Origin: Curvibacter sp. CHRR-16
GTDB taxonomy: Bacteria > Pseudomonadota > Gammaproteobacteria > Burkholderiales > Burkholderiaceae_C
Direction of reading: 5' to 3'
Assembly: GCF_018474005.1 (NCBI RefSeq)
Contig: NZ_JAHCSH010000001.1
Coordinates: 310,001 to 374,000, forward strand
DNA: 64,000 nt
Under the pieces are notes generated by a model. That model did no database searches. It worked only from the letters and a program-made list of their open reading frames with translations, and was not told the DNA's origin. This document shows, one piece after another, positions 35,615 to 44,252 of the stretch. Position 1 is the first letter of the stretch; every line of letters begins with the position of its first letter. The position numbers and the translations under genes were made by a program.

Positions 35615-36214
35615 TTAGTAAGGTCGAGACAATTCCAAGGTAATCAGATAGCGTTTTTCATTAGGGTACTTGCTGTCATCAAAGCATCCCATGTTGAGTT
35701 GCGTCTGAAATCGATCTATTGCCCGCCAATAAGTCGTATGAAATTTGCAGTCACTAAGTTCTTTGAGCCACTGTTCACTATCCGAAAACAAGGGGTGTTG
35801 ATCAGTTGCAATAGCTTGCCACCCCCCCCGCTCCCACTGCTGCTGCAAATCCAGCACCACCTTGAGAGCCTCATCCAGTGGCAAGGTCTCCACTTGGGGG
35901 GACATGCGTACGCTAGCCACCTTTTGGCTGTCATATGAAACCGTCAGAAACTTAGCCCGTGGTGTCACAAAACCGTACTGTTCATCCACAAAGCGCATGC
36001 GTGCATCGCCTTCAATAATTCCAAATGCGGATGTATCTGTAATGGTGGGGTCTATCTTTGCGGAGGAGCGTTTGCGCATGTCCTCCCATGGCTCACCCAG
36101 TTTGAGAGCGACCTCGGGTACAGCGCTTTGTGTATGTGCAAATAGCCCCCATGCAATGACCGCCGCAAGAGCTAATGCTGGCGCGATAGCCCATTTATTC
36201 TGAAGGTACTTCAC
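35615..36214 (-). CDS. Immunity-like membrane-anchored protein, copy B
   Basis: This 199-residue protein has a GTG start and a different anchor (WAIAPALALAAVIAWGLF). It keeps the shared core from PEVALKLGEP to QQQWERGGW. The C-terminal 65 residues differ (QAIATDQHPLFSDSEQWLK) and end at LELSRPY. The start overlaps the TGA of an effector 3' remnant (GTGA). It is the most diverged of the three copies, which suggests an older duplication. No family recognised. Confidence 0.7.
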   Translation of the reverse strand: MKYLQNKWAIAPALALAAVIAWGLFAHTQSAVPEVALKLGEPWEDMRKRSSAKIDPTITDTSAFGIIEGDARMRFVDEQYGFVTPRAKFLTVSYDSQKVASVRMSPQVETLPLDEALKVVLDLQQQWERGGWQAIATDQHPLFSDSEQWLKELSDCKFHTTYWRAIDRFQTQLNMGCFDDSKYPNEKRYLITLELSRPY

Positions 36215-36345
36215 TTAACACCCCCACCAGCGGCTATGACTTGCAAAGACTGCTCAATCTGGCTGCGTGTGTGGGGTGCTGCCAGATCAACGCTGGTATA
36301 GAGGCTAAAGCTCACGGTGCGACCATTTTTAAGTGGCTTTCGGCT
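36211..36345 (-). pseudogene. 3' remnant of a third effector-like gene
   Basis: The minus-strand frame reads PSRKPLKNGRTVSFSLYTS, then AAPHTRSQIEQSLQVIAAGG and ends VK before the GTG of immunity-like copy B. The second half is the exact C-terminus of the intact effector-like protein. The first half matches its CKPLSDGRTVSFSNEAS with substitutions, and about 30 codons between are missing. It shows that copy B once had its own, diverged effector partner. Confidence 0.75.
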
Positions 36346-36977
36346 CGGGATGTTTGACTTTCCCTCAGTGCGAGACCCAGTTTCGCCAATTCCAGAGTTA
36401 TGAGATATCGATTCTGGTTCGGGTATTTCGAATCATCAAAGCAATCAAGGCTCAATTGCACTTGATACAGATTTGATGCGTACCAGTAATTCGTGTTGGG
36501 TTTGCAGTTTGTTAAGTTTTCGCGCCACTGCGGAGTGTTTTCGAACGGCGGTTTTCCGCGCATTTCTACGTGCTTCCAGCCCCCCCGCTCCCACTGCTGC
36601 TGCAAATCCAGCACCACCTTGAGAGCCTCATCCAGTGGCAAGGTCTCCACTTGGGGGGACATGCGTACGCTAGCCACTTTTTGGCTGTCATATGAAACCG
36701 TCAGAAACTTAGCCCGTGGCGTCACAAAACCGTACTGATCGTCCACAAAGCGCATGCGTGCATCGCCTTCAATAATTCCAAATGCTGATGTGTCTGTAAT
36801 GGTGGGGTCTATCTTTGCGGAGGAGCGTTTGCGCATGTCCTCCCATGGCTCACCTAGCTTTAACGCTACTTCTGGCACTCCACTCTGTGCATGGACATAC
36901 AAACCCACGCCTATAGCTCCTGCGAGCACAAACCCCAGTACCAGCGAGAGAACCCATTTATTCAGGACGTGCTTCAC
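36312..36977 (-). CDS. Immunity-like membrane-anchored protein, copy C (partner of the intact effector-like gene)
   Basis: This 221-residue protein has a GTG start overlapping the TGA of the intact effector-like gene. The anchor and core are practically identical to copy A. The divergent part begins KHVEMRGKPPFENTPQWREN. The last 20 or so residues (LALRESQTSRAESHLKMVAP) are read through the effector remnant in another frame, so the original C-terminus has been replaced by recombination. No family recognised. Confidence 0.7.
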   Translation of the reverse strand: MKHVLNKWVLSLVLGFVLAGAIGVGLYVHAQSGVPEVALKLGEPWEDMRKRSSAKIDPTITDTSAFGIIEGDARMRFVDDQYGFVTPRAKFLTVSYDSQKVASVRMSPQVETLPLDEALKVVLDLQQQWERGGWKHVEMRGKPPFENTPQWRENLTNCKPNTNYWYASNLYQVQLSLDCFDDSKYPNQNRYLITLELAKLGLALRESQTSRAESHLKMVAP

Positions 36978-37853
36978 TTGACACCCCCACCAGCGGCTAT
37001 GACTTGCAAAGACTGCTCAATCTGGCTGCGTGTGTGGGGTGCTGCCAGCAGCTTGTCAAACTGCTCTGCTGCTTTGAGCACAAATGCCATGCGTTGTTTG
37101 GGGTCTGCTAAATCGGCACTGGCTTCATTGCTAAAACTCACGGTGCGCCCATCGCTGAGCGGTTTGCACTGGCTGGCCAAGGTTAGTTGAACCGCCTCGG
37201 CCATACCGTTTGGAAAGCCTGTCACAAACGAGACTTGGTTGGCCCGCATCAGTGCATGGAAAACAGGGTTGTTGTACATCGCTGGTTGCAGAATATTGAG
37301 CTGCTCATGATCAGCGAGCTCTCGCACACTCTTTGCAACATCCCCCGCTTCTATGGCGTTGAAGGCGTTGATGATTTGTTGATGCTTTCGACCAAATGCC
37401 AATTGCTTGCCAATAGGCCACAGGATGGGTCGCGCGGAGTCGGCTATTAAGTTTTCACGATGTGCCAAGAACCTCTCCAAATTCTGTGCCCCCCACTCCT
37501 GAAAGAAGCGGTGCAGCGGGTACACATCCAAAAACAGCGTTGTATTGCCCAGCGCTAACTGGTTGTACACATACTGGCTTGACCCAGCAGCCCCTTGCGT
37601 TACGGCATCTATGTCGTTGCTGCCATAGGGCGATAGTGCAGCAGCCTGCTGGTTGGCTTGCCCTGCCGCTATCAGATGGCTGGCATGCAGCAAGCCACAG
37701 CCCACTTGCTTGGAGGCAAAAGCTGCCAAACCCGCCCACTGCAAGCGCTTGTCTTGCAGCCACAGCTTGGCGTAAGCGGCATTGATGGCGCGGTTGCGTG
37801 CTTGTGGGTCTGCAATGAGCACGCCAGCAGGGGCCACTATGGCTTGGGCTTCT
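36579..37853 (-). repeat. Duplicated segment, array copy inside the intact module
   Basis: Partner of the repeat at 34195-35470 (offset 2383), covering the 3' part of the intact effector-like gene and the conserved part of immunity-like copy C. Confidence 0.9.
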
Positions 37854-39061
37854 TGTTGGTACTCGTACCAGTAGTCTTCGGGGGTTTTGTCGCGCAGCAC
37901 TATTTCGATAGGGGCTATGGGCGGCACCAATATGTCGGAGAAGACCAAGAAATCCCCGCCTTGCTGGTGCTTGTCGGCCCATGCCAGAAAGTCTGTATTG
38001 AACAGTGGGCGGTACACCGCATGCCTAGCATGTGGATCGTCGCCCACGTACACGGGTTTGTTGGCCCACTGGCCGTTGGTAGCCAAGGCCAGGTGTTTGT
38101 GGTTGAAGTGGCCTCTGAATTCTTGGGTGCTGGGCAAGGTGTCAAACCCAAAGGGGGCGCGGATGTAGAAGGCTACGTGTGTGACTTTGAGCAGTCGCTC
38201 TTGCCGATTGAGGTAATAGACGTGGGCGTCGTAAATGCAGGCGTACAGGTAGACCCTGCCAAAGGCTGCTTCTAGTTCGCTGGTTGTGTGGGTGGATTTT
38301 TCTTGGTCGTTTTTGCGTATGTCTTCCAGATTGCGCAAGAAGTCGCTACCCACCTGAATGGAGGCAAAGCAGTAGTGGTTGTGGATGCGTTGGCGCTCTA
38401 GCGTGGCTGATTCGAAGGGGCGTATGTCTTGTCCGTAGCCTTGCACGTTGGCAAACATTTTTTGAATGGCTTGCTTGACGGCGGTGCTTTGCAAGAAGGC
38501 TTCTGAGCGGATGGTGTCGTAGGCTTTTTTGAATTGCTCGTCTTGCTGCAGGTCTGATTTTTTGAGGGTGGTGGTGTCCACCATGTCCGTGGGGTAGCGC
38601 GCTGCAGTGGGGGTGCCGCCTTGCTTTTGTTCTTCGCTGACTACGGTGTGGCGGGGGCTTGCAAACCAGCGTCGCATCCACAGTGCATAGCGCTTGTAGC
38701 CCATGCCCTCTAGGGTGGCTGGTGCGTCTTGTATGTCAAACGGCTCTATGGGTTTGGGGGGCTTGGCTCCCGCCGCTGTTGCGGGCTTAGACACTGGGGC
38801 AGGTTTGGGTGGAGGTTCCATGTTCCACCACTTTTGCACGGTCTCTACGTGGTTGAAAAAGGTAATCCAGCCGCTTTGCTTGGGTTTGGATACCGCAGCA
38901 CTTGTTACTGGCTTGGTGGCAGGTGTGTTGCTTTGTTTGAGCTTGGGCGGAGCTTTATCCAAGCCCACTGGGGCTGACTGCTCTAGCCACTTCCACTGTT
39001 TACTGGATTTAAACCATCTAAAGACTGGTTTTTCTGGTACGTAAATGCGGTTGCTTGGCAT
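36974..39061 (-). CDS. Large effector-like protein of the tandem array (possible DUF2515 relative)
   Basis: This 695-residue protein has no signal peptide. The N-terminal part (about 1-120) is Pro/Lys/Ala-rich and disordered (KPAPVSKPATAAGAKPPKP). The middle (about 150-420) contains FYIRAPFGFDTLPSTQEF. The C-terminal part (about 425-640) is helical, with RNRAINAAYAKLWLQDKRLQ, FASKQVGCGLLHASH and LALGNTTLFLDVYPLHRFF, a pattern that reminds me of DUF2515, at low confidence. No PAAR, VgrG, RHS or nuclease motif is seen. It overlaps the immunity-like gene C by GTGA, and partial copies of it precede two further immunity-like genes. A toxin role, for instance a type VI secretion cargo, is inference from this context. 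Confidence 0.65.
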   Translation of the reverse strand: MPSNRIYVPEKPVFRWFKSSKQWKWLEQSAPVGLDKAPPKLKQSNTPATKPVTSAAVSKPKQSGWITFFNHVETVQKWWNMEPPPKPAPVSKPATAAGAKPPKPIEPFDIQDAPATLEGMGYKRYALWMRRWFASPRHTVVSEEQKQGGTPTAARYPTDMVDTTTLKKSDLQQDEQFKKAYDTIRSEAFLQSTAVKQAIQKMFANVQGYGQDIRPFESATLERQRIHNHYCFASIQVGSDFLRNLEDIRKNDQEKSTHTTSELEAAFGRVYLYACIYDAHVYYLNRQERLLKVTHVAFYIRAPFGFDTLPSTQEFRGHFNHKHLALATNGQWANKPVYVGDDPHARHAVYRPLFNTDFLAWADKHQQGGDFLVFSDILVPPIAPIEIVLRDKTPEDYWYEYQQEAQAIVAPAGVLIADPQARNRAINAAYAKLWLQDKRLQWAGLAAFASKQVGCGLLHASHLIAAGQANQQAAALSPYGSNDIDAVTQGAAGSSQYVYNQLALGNTTLFLDVYPLHRFFQEWGAQNLERFLAHRENLIADSARPILWPIGKQLAFGRKHQQIINAFNAIEAGDVAKSVRELADHEQLNILQPAMYNNPVFHALMRANQVSFVTGFPNGMAEAVQLTLASQCKPLSDGRTVSFSNEASADLADPKQRMAFVLKAAEQFDKLLAAPHTRSQIEQSLQVIAAGGGVK

Positions 39062-39220
39062 GTGAATCAGCGCGAGTAGTGGATGACGCGTGATTCTGAA
39101 TCTTTTTGTAACATTTGGGCATGGTGAGATGGTTGGCTGTCACTTTTTGCTAACGCTGAGCATCTATTGCTTGACGCACTAGGCGAATTTGGTCGAATCA
39201 GCCTAGTGCGGTAAAAGTGA
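39062..39220. other. Intergenic region between fbp and the effector-like array
   Basis: 159 bases hold the upstream region of the effector-like gene and the end of fbp. The only structure is the inverted repeat at 39175-39210. No good promoter could be fixed. Confidence 0.4.
39175..39210 (-). terminator. Inverted repeat downstream of fbp, possible terminator
   Basis: A perfect 10-bp stem CGCACTAGGC/GCCTAGTGCG with a 16-base loop lies 11 bases after the fbp stop. No T-run follows on the minus strand, so a terminator role is only likely, not clear. Confidence 0.5.
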
Positions 39221-40228
39221 TTAAGCTTGGTGGTAGCTGGTCACCCGTTCCACCTCGTTCTTGCTGCCCAAAATCACGCTCACGCGCTGGTGCAGCTTCT
39301 CTGGCGCAATGTCCAAAATGCGTTGGTGGCCGTTGGTAGCCGCGCCGCCTGCTTGCTCCACGATCCAGCCCATGGGGTTGGCTTCGTACATCAGGCGCAG
39401 CTTGCCTGGTTTGTCTGGCTCACGCTTGTCCCAGGGGTACATGAAGATGCCGCCACGGGTCAGGATGCGGTGCACATCGGCCACCATGGAGGCAATCCAG
39501 CGCATGTTGAAGTCCTTGCCGCGTGGGCCTTCTGTGCCTTGCAAGCACTCGTCCACATAGCGCTTGACGGGGGGGGCCCAGTGGCGCATGTTGCTCATGT
39601 TGACGGCGAACTCTTTGGTGTCCACCGGGATTTGCACGTTCTCGGACGTGAGTACCCACGAGCCTTGCTCGCGGTCCAGCGTGAACATGGCCACGCCATT
39701 GCCCACGGTCAGCACCAGCGTGGTTTGCGGGCCGTAGATGCAGTAGCCCGCTGCCACTTGGCGCGAACCGGTTTGCAAAAAGTCTTGTACCGACACGTCG
39801 GCCCCGCCTTCGGGCTTTTTGAGCACGCTGAAGATGGTGCCGATGCTGACGTTCACGTCGATGTTGGAGGAACCGTCCAAAGGATCGAACAGCAGCAGGT
39901 ATTCGCCTTGCGGGTAGCGGTTGGGCACGGCGTAGATGTTGTCCATCTCCTCGCTGGCCATGGCAGCCAAGTGGCCGCCCCACTCATTGGCTTCGATCAG
40001 CACTTCGTTGGCAATGATGTCGAGCTTTTTCTGCACTTCACCTTGCACGTTTTCGCTCTCGGCGCTGCCCAGCACCTCGCCCAGTGCACCGTGGTTCACG
40101 GCGATGGAGATGCGCTTGCAGGCGCGGGCCACCACTTCAAGAAGCAGGCGCAGGTTGGCGGGGATGAGCCCGTTGGTGCGCTGCTGCTCGACCAAGTAGC
40201 GGGTCAGGGATATGCGTTTTTGTGTCAT
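39221..40228 (-). CDS. fbp: Fructose-1,6-bisphosphatase class I
   Basis: This 335-residue gluconeogenic enzyme removes the 1-phosphate from fructose-1,6-bisphosphate. Metal-binding motifs are seen: the MASEEMDN Glu cluster (about 90-97), [22 protein letters not shown] (about 111-132, shown here by position) and [15 protein letters not shown] near 280. [14 protein letters not shown] is the substrate region. GGAAG precedes the ATG. It starts 22 bases after pepN and is probably the last gene of the long prfB-to-fbp run. Confidence 0.95.
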   Translation of the reverse strand: MTQKRISLTRYLVEQQRTNGLIPANLRLLLEVVARACKRISIAVNHGALGEVLGSAESENVQGEVQKKLDIIANEVLIEANEWGGHLAAMASEEMDNIYAVPNRYPQGEYLLLFDPLDGSSNIDVNVSIGTIFSVLKKPEGGADVSVQDFLQTGSRQVAAGYCIYGPQTTLVLTVGNGVAMFTLDREQGSWVLTSENVQIPVDTKEFAVNMSNMRHWAPPVKRYVDECLQGTEGPRGKDFNMRWIASMVADVHRILTRGGIFMYPWDKREPDKPGKLRLMYEANPMGWIVEQAGGAATNGHQRILDIAPEKLHQRVSVILGSKNEVERVTSYHQA

Positions 40229-40250
40229 GGGGACTTCCGTTTTTTGCTAA

Positions 40251-42989
40251 TCAGTCCGCCAGCGCACGCTGCACGACTTCGCGTACGTCGTTGCTCAGGT
40301 CGCCCTTGGCGGCCACGCGCACCAGCGCCTCACGGGCGGCGTGTTGGTAGGGCTCGGCCAGCTTTTTCCAGCGGTCGAGCGCACGGGCCAAGCGGGCGGC
40401 TACTTGGGGGTTGATGGCGTCCAGTTCCATCACGCGCTCGGCCCAGAACACATAACCAGCCGCATCGGCGCGGTGAAAGCCTGCCGGGTTGGCATTGCAG
40501 TAGCTGAAGATCAAGCTGCGGGCGCGGTTGGGGTTTTTCAGCGTGAAGTCGGGGTGGTTGAGCAACTGGCGCACAGCGCCCAGCACTTGGCCGCCACGGT
40601 CACAGGCACCAGCTTGGAGGGCAAACCATTTGTCCAGTACCAGCGCTTCGTCTTTGAACTGGGTGTGGAAGCGGGCCAATGCCGCTTCAGCCAAGGGGCT
40701 GCCGCTGCCCACCAAAGCGTGCAGGGCGTTGAAGCGGTCGGTCATGTTGCCCGCATCCTTGAAGCGCTGCAGTGTTTTGCCGGGCCACACGGTGTCGCCG
40801 CTGTCGCGGGCGGCCAGGCACAGGTAGCCCAGCGCCAAGCCTGCCAGTGCGCGCAGGCCGCTGGAGTGGGCGTCGGGGCTGTAGGCACCGCTGTCTTTGT
40901 GTGCCTCAAAAGCCCACACCCAGTCGGCGTGCAGGGCATTGGCCAGTTGGGCGCGCATGCCTTCGCGCACGGCGTGGATGCGCTGTGGGTCCACCACGCC
41001 CAGTTGTTCAGCGATGTAGGTTTCCGATGGCAGCGTCAGCACCAGTTCCTTGAATGCTGCATCGAGTTGTGGGTTGCGCAGCACGGCGCGCAGGGCCTCT
41101 ACAAATTCTTCAGACAAGAATTGGCCGCTAGAGCTTGCTGCGTCTGCTGTGGCTGCTATTGAATTGATAGCAAACCGCAGCGCCAGACGCTGGGCAGCTT
41201 CCCAACGGTTGAAGGCGTCGCTGTCGTGCGCCAGCAAAGTGAGCAGCTGTGCGTCGCTGAAGTCCATGTCCAAAATGACCGGGGCAGAGAAGCCGCGCAG
41301 CAGCGAGGCCACGGGTTCTTCGCTCACTTGGGTGAAGGTGAAGACTTGCTCGGGCTGATCCAGCACCAGCAGGTGTTCATGGCCATGGCTGTTGCCATCC
41401 AGATGCAAGCCCAGCGCTTGGCCGGATTGCGCGCCCACCAAGCCCATGCGCACGGGGATGACAAAGGGCAGCTTGCTGGGCTGGTCGTTGCTGGGCGCGC
41501 AGTGCTGGCTCAGCGTCAGGGTGTAGGTCTGCTCTTGGGCGTTGTAAAAGCCACGGGCTTGCACACGGGGGGTACCGCTTTGGGCGTACCAGCGCTTGAA
41601 CTGCTCCAGCCGCTGCGCCAACGCCGAGCCGGGGTTGGCATCGGCAATGGCTTGGGCGAAGTCGTCGCAGGTCACGGCCTGGCCGTCGTGGCGGGCAAAG
41701 TACTGCGTCATGCCCTTGGCAAAACCGGCACGACCCAGTGGGTCAGCGGGGCTGCCCACCAGCGTTTGCATCATGCGCACCACTTCGGCACCTTTTTCGT
41801 ACACGGTGACGGTGTAGAAGTTGTTGATCTCGATGTAGCTGTCTGGGCGCACCGGGTGGGCCATGGGGCCCGCATCCTCGGGGAACTGGGCGGTGCGCAG
41901 CACGCGCACGTCTTCAATGCGCTTGACCGCTTTGGCCGAGTCGTCGGCGCACAGGTCTTGGCTGAACTCCTGGTCGCGGAACACGGTCAGCCCTTCTTTG
42001 AGGCTGAGCTGGAACCAGTCGCGACAGGTGATGCGGTTGCCCGTCCAGTTGTGGAAGTACTCGTGGCCGACCACGCTCTCGATGCCGCTGTAGTCGGTGT
42101 CGGTGGCGGTGGCTTGGTTGGCCAGCACGTACTTGGTGTTGAAGATGTTCAGGCCCTTGTTCTCCATGGCACCCATGTTGAAGTCGCTGGTGGCGACGAT
42201 CATGAAGCGCTCCAAGTCCAGCGGCAGGCCAAAGCGGGCTTCGTCCCAGGCGATGGAGGCCATGAGCGAGTTCATGGCGTGCTCGGTCTTGTCCAAGTCG
42301 CCGGCGCGCACAAACACCTGCAGCAAATGCTCGGTGCCCGCACGGCTGACGATGCGCTGCTCGCGCGCCACCAGTTTGCCCGCTACCAAGGCGAACAGGT
42401 AGCAGGGTTTTTTGTGCGGATCGACCCACTTGGCAAAGTGGCGGCCTGCGTTGTCTGCGCCGTCCAAGTCGCCTTGTTCGACCAAGTTGCCGTTGGACAG
42501 CAGCACGGGGTATTTTTTCTTGTCAGCGCGCAGCGTCACGGTGTAGCTGGCCATCACGTCGGGACGATCCAAGAAGTAGGTGATGCGGCGGAAACCCTCG
42601 GCCTCGCACTGGGTGAAGAACGAGTCGTTGCTCACGTACAGGCCCATGAGCTTGCTGTTCTTGGCCGGGGCGCAGGTGGTGAAAATTTCCAGCGTGAAGG
42701 GCTCGGTGCCTTCGGGCAGGTTTTCCAGCACCAGTTGGTTGTCTTCCATCTTGAAGCTGGTGCCTTGGCCGTTGACCAGCACGCGGGCCAAGTTCAACTC
42801 TTCGCCATCCAAACGCAGCGGGCCTGCAGCCACGTCGGCATTGCGGCGCAGCGTCATTTTGTTCAGGACACGGGTTTTGGCCGGGTCGAGGTCAAACGTC
42901 AGGTCAACGGTGTCAATCCAAAACGCCGGGGCTGTGTAGTCCTGGCGGCGGATTACGGTAGCGGGGGCGCCATCACGAAGCATGGACAT
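40251..42989 (-). CDS. pepN: Aminopeptidase N (M1 family)
   Basis: This 912-residue zinc aminopeptidase has the exopeptidase motif GAMEN (in NMGAMENKGLN, near residue 274) and the zinc site VVGHEYFHNWTGNR (HExxH with the distal Glu in LSLKEGLTVFRDQEF). It digests cytoplasmic peptides. The ATG at 42989 has GGAG seven bases upstream; M3 at 42983 is the alternative. The gene starts inside the 3' end of the HAD gene (17-base overlap). Residues about 607-622 (INSIAATADAASSSG) are encoded by an in-frame palindromic repeat, which may explain part of the slightly greater length than the usual 870-890. Confidence 0.94.
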   Translation of the reverse strand: MSMLRDGAPATVIRRQDYTAPAFWIDTVDLTFDLDPAKTRVLNKMTLRRNADVAAGPLRLDGEELNLARVLVNGQGTSFKMEDNQLVLENLPEGTEPFTLEIFTTCAPAKNSKLMGLYVSNDSFFTQCEAEGFRRITYFLDRPDVMASYTVTLRADKKKYPVLLSNGNLVEQGDLDGADNAGRHFAKWVDPHKKPCYLFALVAGKLVAREQRIVSRAGTEHLLQVFVRAGDLDKTEHAMNSLMASIAWDEARFGLPLDLERFMIVATSDFNMGAMENKGLNIFNTKYVLANQATATDTDYSGIESVVGHEYFHNWTGNRITCRDWFQLSLKEGLTVFRDQEFSQDLCADDSAKAVKRIEDVRVLRTAQFPEDAGPMAHPVRPDSYIEINNFYTVTVYEKGAEVVRMMQTLVGSPADPLGRAGFAKGMTQYFARHDGQAVTCDDFAQAIADANPGSALAQRLEQFKRWYAQSGTPRVQARGFYNAQEQTYTLTLSQHCAPSNDQPSKLPFVIPVRMGLVGAQSGQALGLHLDGNSHGHEHLLVLDQPEQVFTFTQVSEEPVASLLRGFSAPVILDMDFSDAQLLTLLAHDSDAFNRWEAAQRLALRFAINSIAATADAASSSGQFLSEEFVEALRAVLRNPQLDAAFKELVLTLPSETYIAEQLGVVDPQRIHAVREGMRAQLANALHADWVWAFEAHKDSGAYSPDAHSSGLRALAGLALGYLCLAARDSGDTVWPGKTLQRFKDAGNMTDRFNALHALVGSGSPLAEAALARFHTQFKDEALVLDKWFALQAGACDRGGQVLGAVRQLLNHPDFTLKNPNRARSLIFSYCNANPAGFHRADAAGYVFWAERVMELDAINPQVAARLARALDRWKKLAEPYQHAAREALVRVAAKGDLSNDVREVVQRALAD
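41123..41172 (+). repeat. Palindromic repeat, copy 4 (inside pepN, antisense)
   Basis: It ends in GCTATTGAATTGATAGC (41155-41171). The upstream GGCCGCTAGAGCTTGCTG half matches the arm I associate with the Comamonadaceae repeat. It aligns with the apaH copy over about 42 bases and is read in the same phase. Confidence 0.65.
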
Positions 42990-43650
42990 GGTGGGTCTCC
43001 AAAAAACGGGAATTCAACAAATGGTGGTAGTCGGGCACCACGGTCAGCACGTGGTCGCCTTGCAGTTCGTGGGCTGGGTGGCTGCTGGCAATGCCCACAG
43101 CGCGCATGCCGGCGCGGCGTGCCGCTTCTATGCCCAGTGGCGCGTCTTCAAACACGATGCAGTGTTCAGGCGCTACGCCAATGCGGCGCGCTACCTCTAG
43201 AAAAATAGCCGGGTCGGGCTTGCCGGGCAGGCCTTCGTCGCCCCCTACTGTAGCCAGTGGCGCAGTGGGCAGGCGCAGGTGGTGGTAGGCAAAAGCTTGG
43301 TTGTGGCGGTCGCCCGCCGTGCCCACGCCCAAGCGCAGGCCACGTTGCAGCGCCTGCTGGTAGAAGGCGCTAAAGCCCGCCACCTCGGCAAAGATGGGGG
43401 TAAAGAGGTCGCGGTACACGGCTTCTTTTTGGTGAACCAAGGCGAGTGCCTCGTCCTCGGGCATGTCGGGCTGCTCGAACAAGATGCGCATGCACTCGAT
43501 GCCGGTACGGCCCGTGGTGCGGCGCATCAGGCTGGGCACATCCACCACCAAGCCCTGCTGCTCTGCAAAGGCAATCCAGCTTTGCTTGTGCGAGGGCATG
43601 GAGTCGATCATGGTGCCATCCATGTCGAAGATGAGGGCTTGCAGGGTCAT
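42973..43650 (-). CDS. HAD-superfamily phosphatase, beta-phosphoglucomutase-like
   Basis: This 225-residue HAD hydrolase has motif I LIFDMDGTMIDS (nucleophile and acid Asp), motif II VGTAGD, the motif III Lys in GLPGKPDP and motif IV VFEDAPLGIEAA. The cap helices after motif I (HKQSWIAFAEQQGL) fit the beta-phosphoglucomutase/sugar-phosphatase subgroup; the substrate is unknown. The ATG overlaps the stop of the TOPRIM-like gene (ATGA), and the 3' end overlaps pepN by 17 bases, so it is locked between both. Confidence 0.88.
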   Translation of the reverse strand: MTLQALIFDMDGTMIDSMPSHKQSWIAFAEQQGLVVDVPSLMRRTTGRTGIECMRILFEQPDMPEDEALALVHQKEAVYRDLFTPIFAEVAGFSAFYQQALQRGLRLGVGTAGDRHNQAFAYHHLRLPTAPLATVGGDEGLPGKPDPAIFLEVARRIGVAPEHCIVFEDAPLGIEAARRAGMRAVGIASSHPAHELQGDHVLTVVPDYHHLLNSRFLETHHVHAS

Positions 43651-44252
43651 GGTGTTGTGCACAGTCGTAAAACAGCGCTTTCTAAGTGGCGAAAGTCGCG
43701 AGACACCTCGCGGCACTTGTCTAGGCTTAACAAGGACGTGATCTTTGCCTGATCGGTTGTTTCCTTGTACGCACGTTCTTTCCCAAGTAAGGCGCTGATC
43801 TCACCTTTGGCATCTCGGCGCAAGGCCACTTTGGGGTCGATTGTCACAGTAGGGGCTAGTTTGAAATGGGTGCGCAGTGCTTGCTCTTCGAGCAAAAACA
43901 GGGCTTCGAATTCTTTGATGAAAAAAGCAAACTCAATGGGCTGCGGATTGTGCAACGCTAATTGGGCTATTTGCGCTTTGAGCTTGGCAACTTGTTCTAC
44001 TGGACAGAGCGTTTTACCCGGAATTTTTTCATCGCAATCGAGCACCCAGAGAATGGGGCACTGGTGCTTTAGGGCGTAGCCAAGGAAGTCTGCCAGTCGC
44101 TTTTCTACTTTGGCAATACCACCGCTCACTTGCGGCTCACCAGTCAAGCGAACATGCGACAGCTGCTTATCAGCCAGTATTTTGTGAACCAGCTTGGGCA
44201 CTGCTGTTTTGTCCCCGTCGCCTTCCACAATCAAGTGCAGCTTGCCAGTCAT
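43647..44252 (-). CDS. TOPRIM-like protein of DUF4276 type
   Basis: This 201-residue protein starts MTGKLHLIVEGDGDKTAVPKL. The VEGxxD (Glu near residue 9) and the later ILWVLDCDEK (DxD near 74-76) have the spacing of a TOPRIM fold, as in OLD-family nucleases and DUF4276/DUF4435 proteins. The start at 44252 overlaps the stop of the AAA ATPase gene (ATGA). Together they resemble two-gene ATPase-plus-TOPRIM defence modules. A DNA- or RNA-cleaving effector role is inference; it could also be a regulatory subunit. Confidence 0.75.
   Translation of the reverse strand: MTGKLHLIVEGDGDKTAVPKLVHKILADKQLSHVRLTGEPQVSGGIAKVEKRLADFLGYALKHQCPILWVLDCDEKIPGKTLCPVEQVAKLKAQIAQLALHNPQPIEFAFFIKEFEALFLLEEQALRTHFKLAPTVTIDPKVALRRDAKGEISALLGKERAYKETTDQAKITSLLSLDKCREVSRDFRHLESAVLRLCTTP

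Noticed and set aside
39227-40414. 395-codon open frame opposite fbp
   Set aside because: Antisense to a complete fbp and running into pepN; low-complexity composition, no ribosome site.
41226-43208. 660-codon open frame on the plus strand opposite pepN
   Set aside because: It is antisense to an intact pepN with all motifs; such long frames arise from GC-rich codon bias, and the His/Val/Gly-rich product matches nothing.
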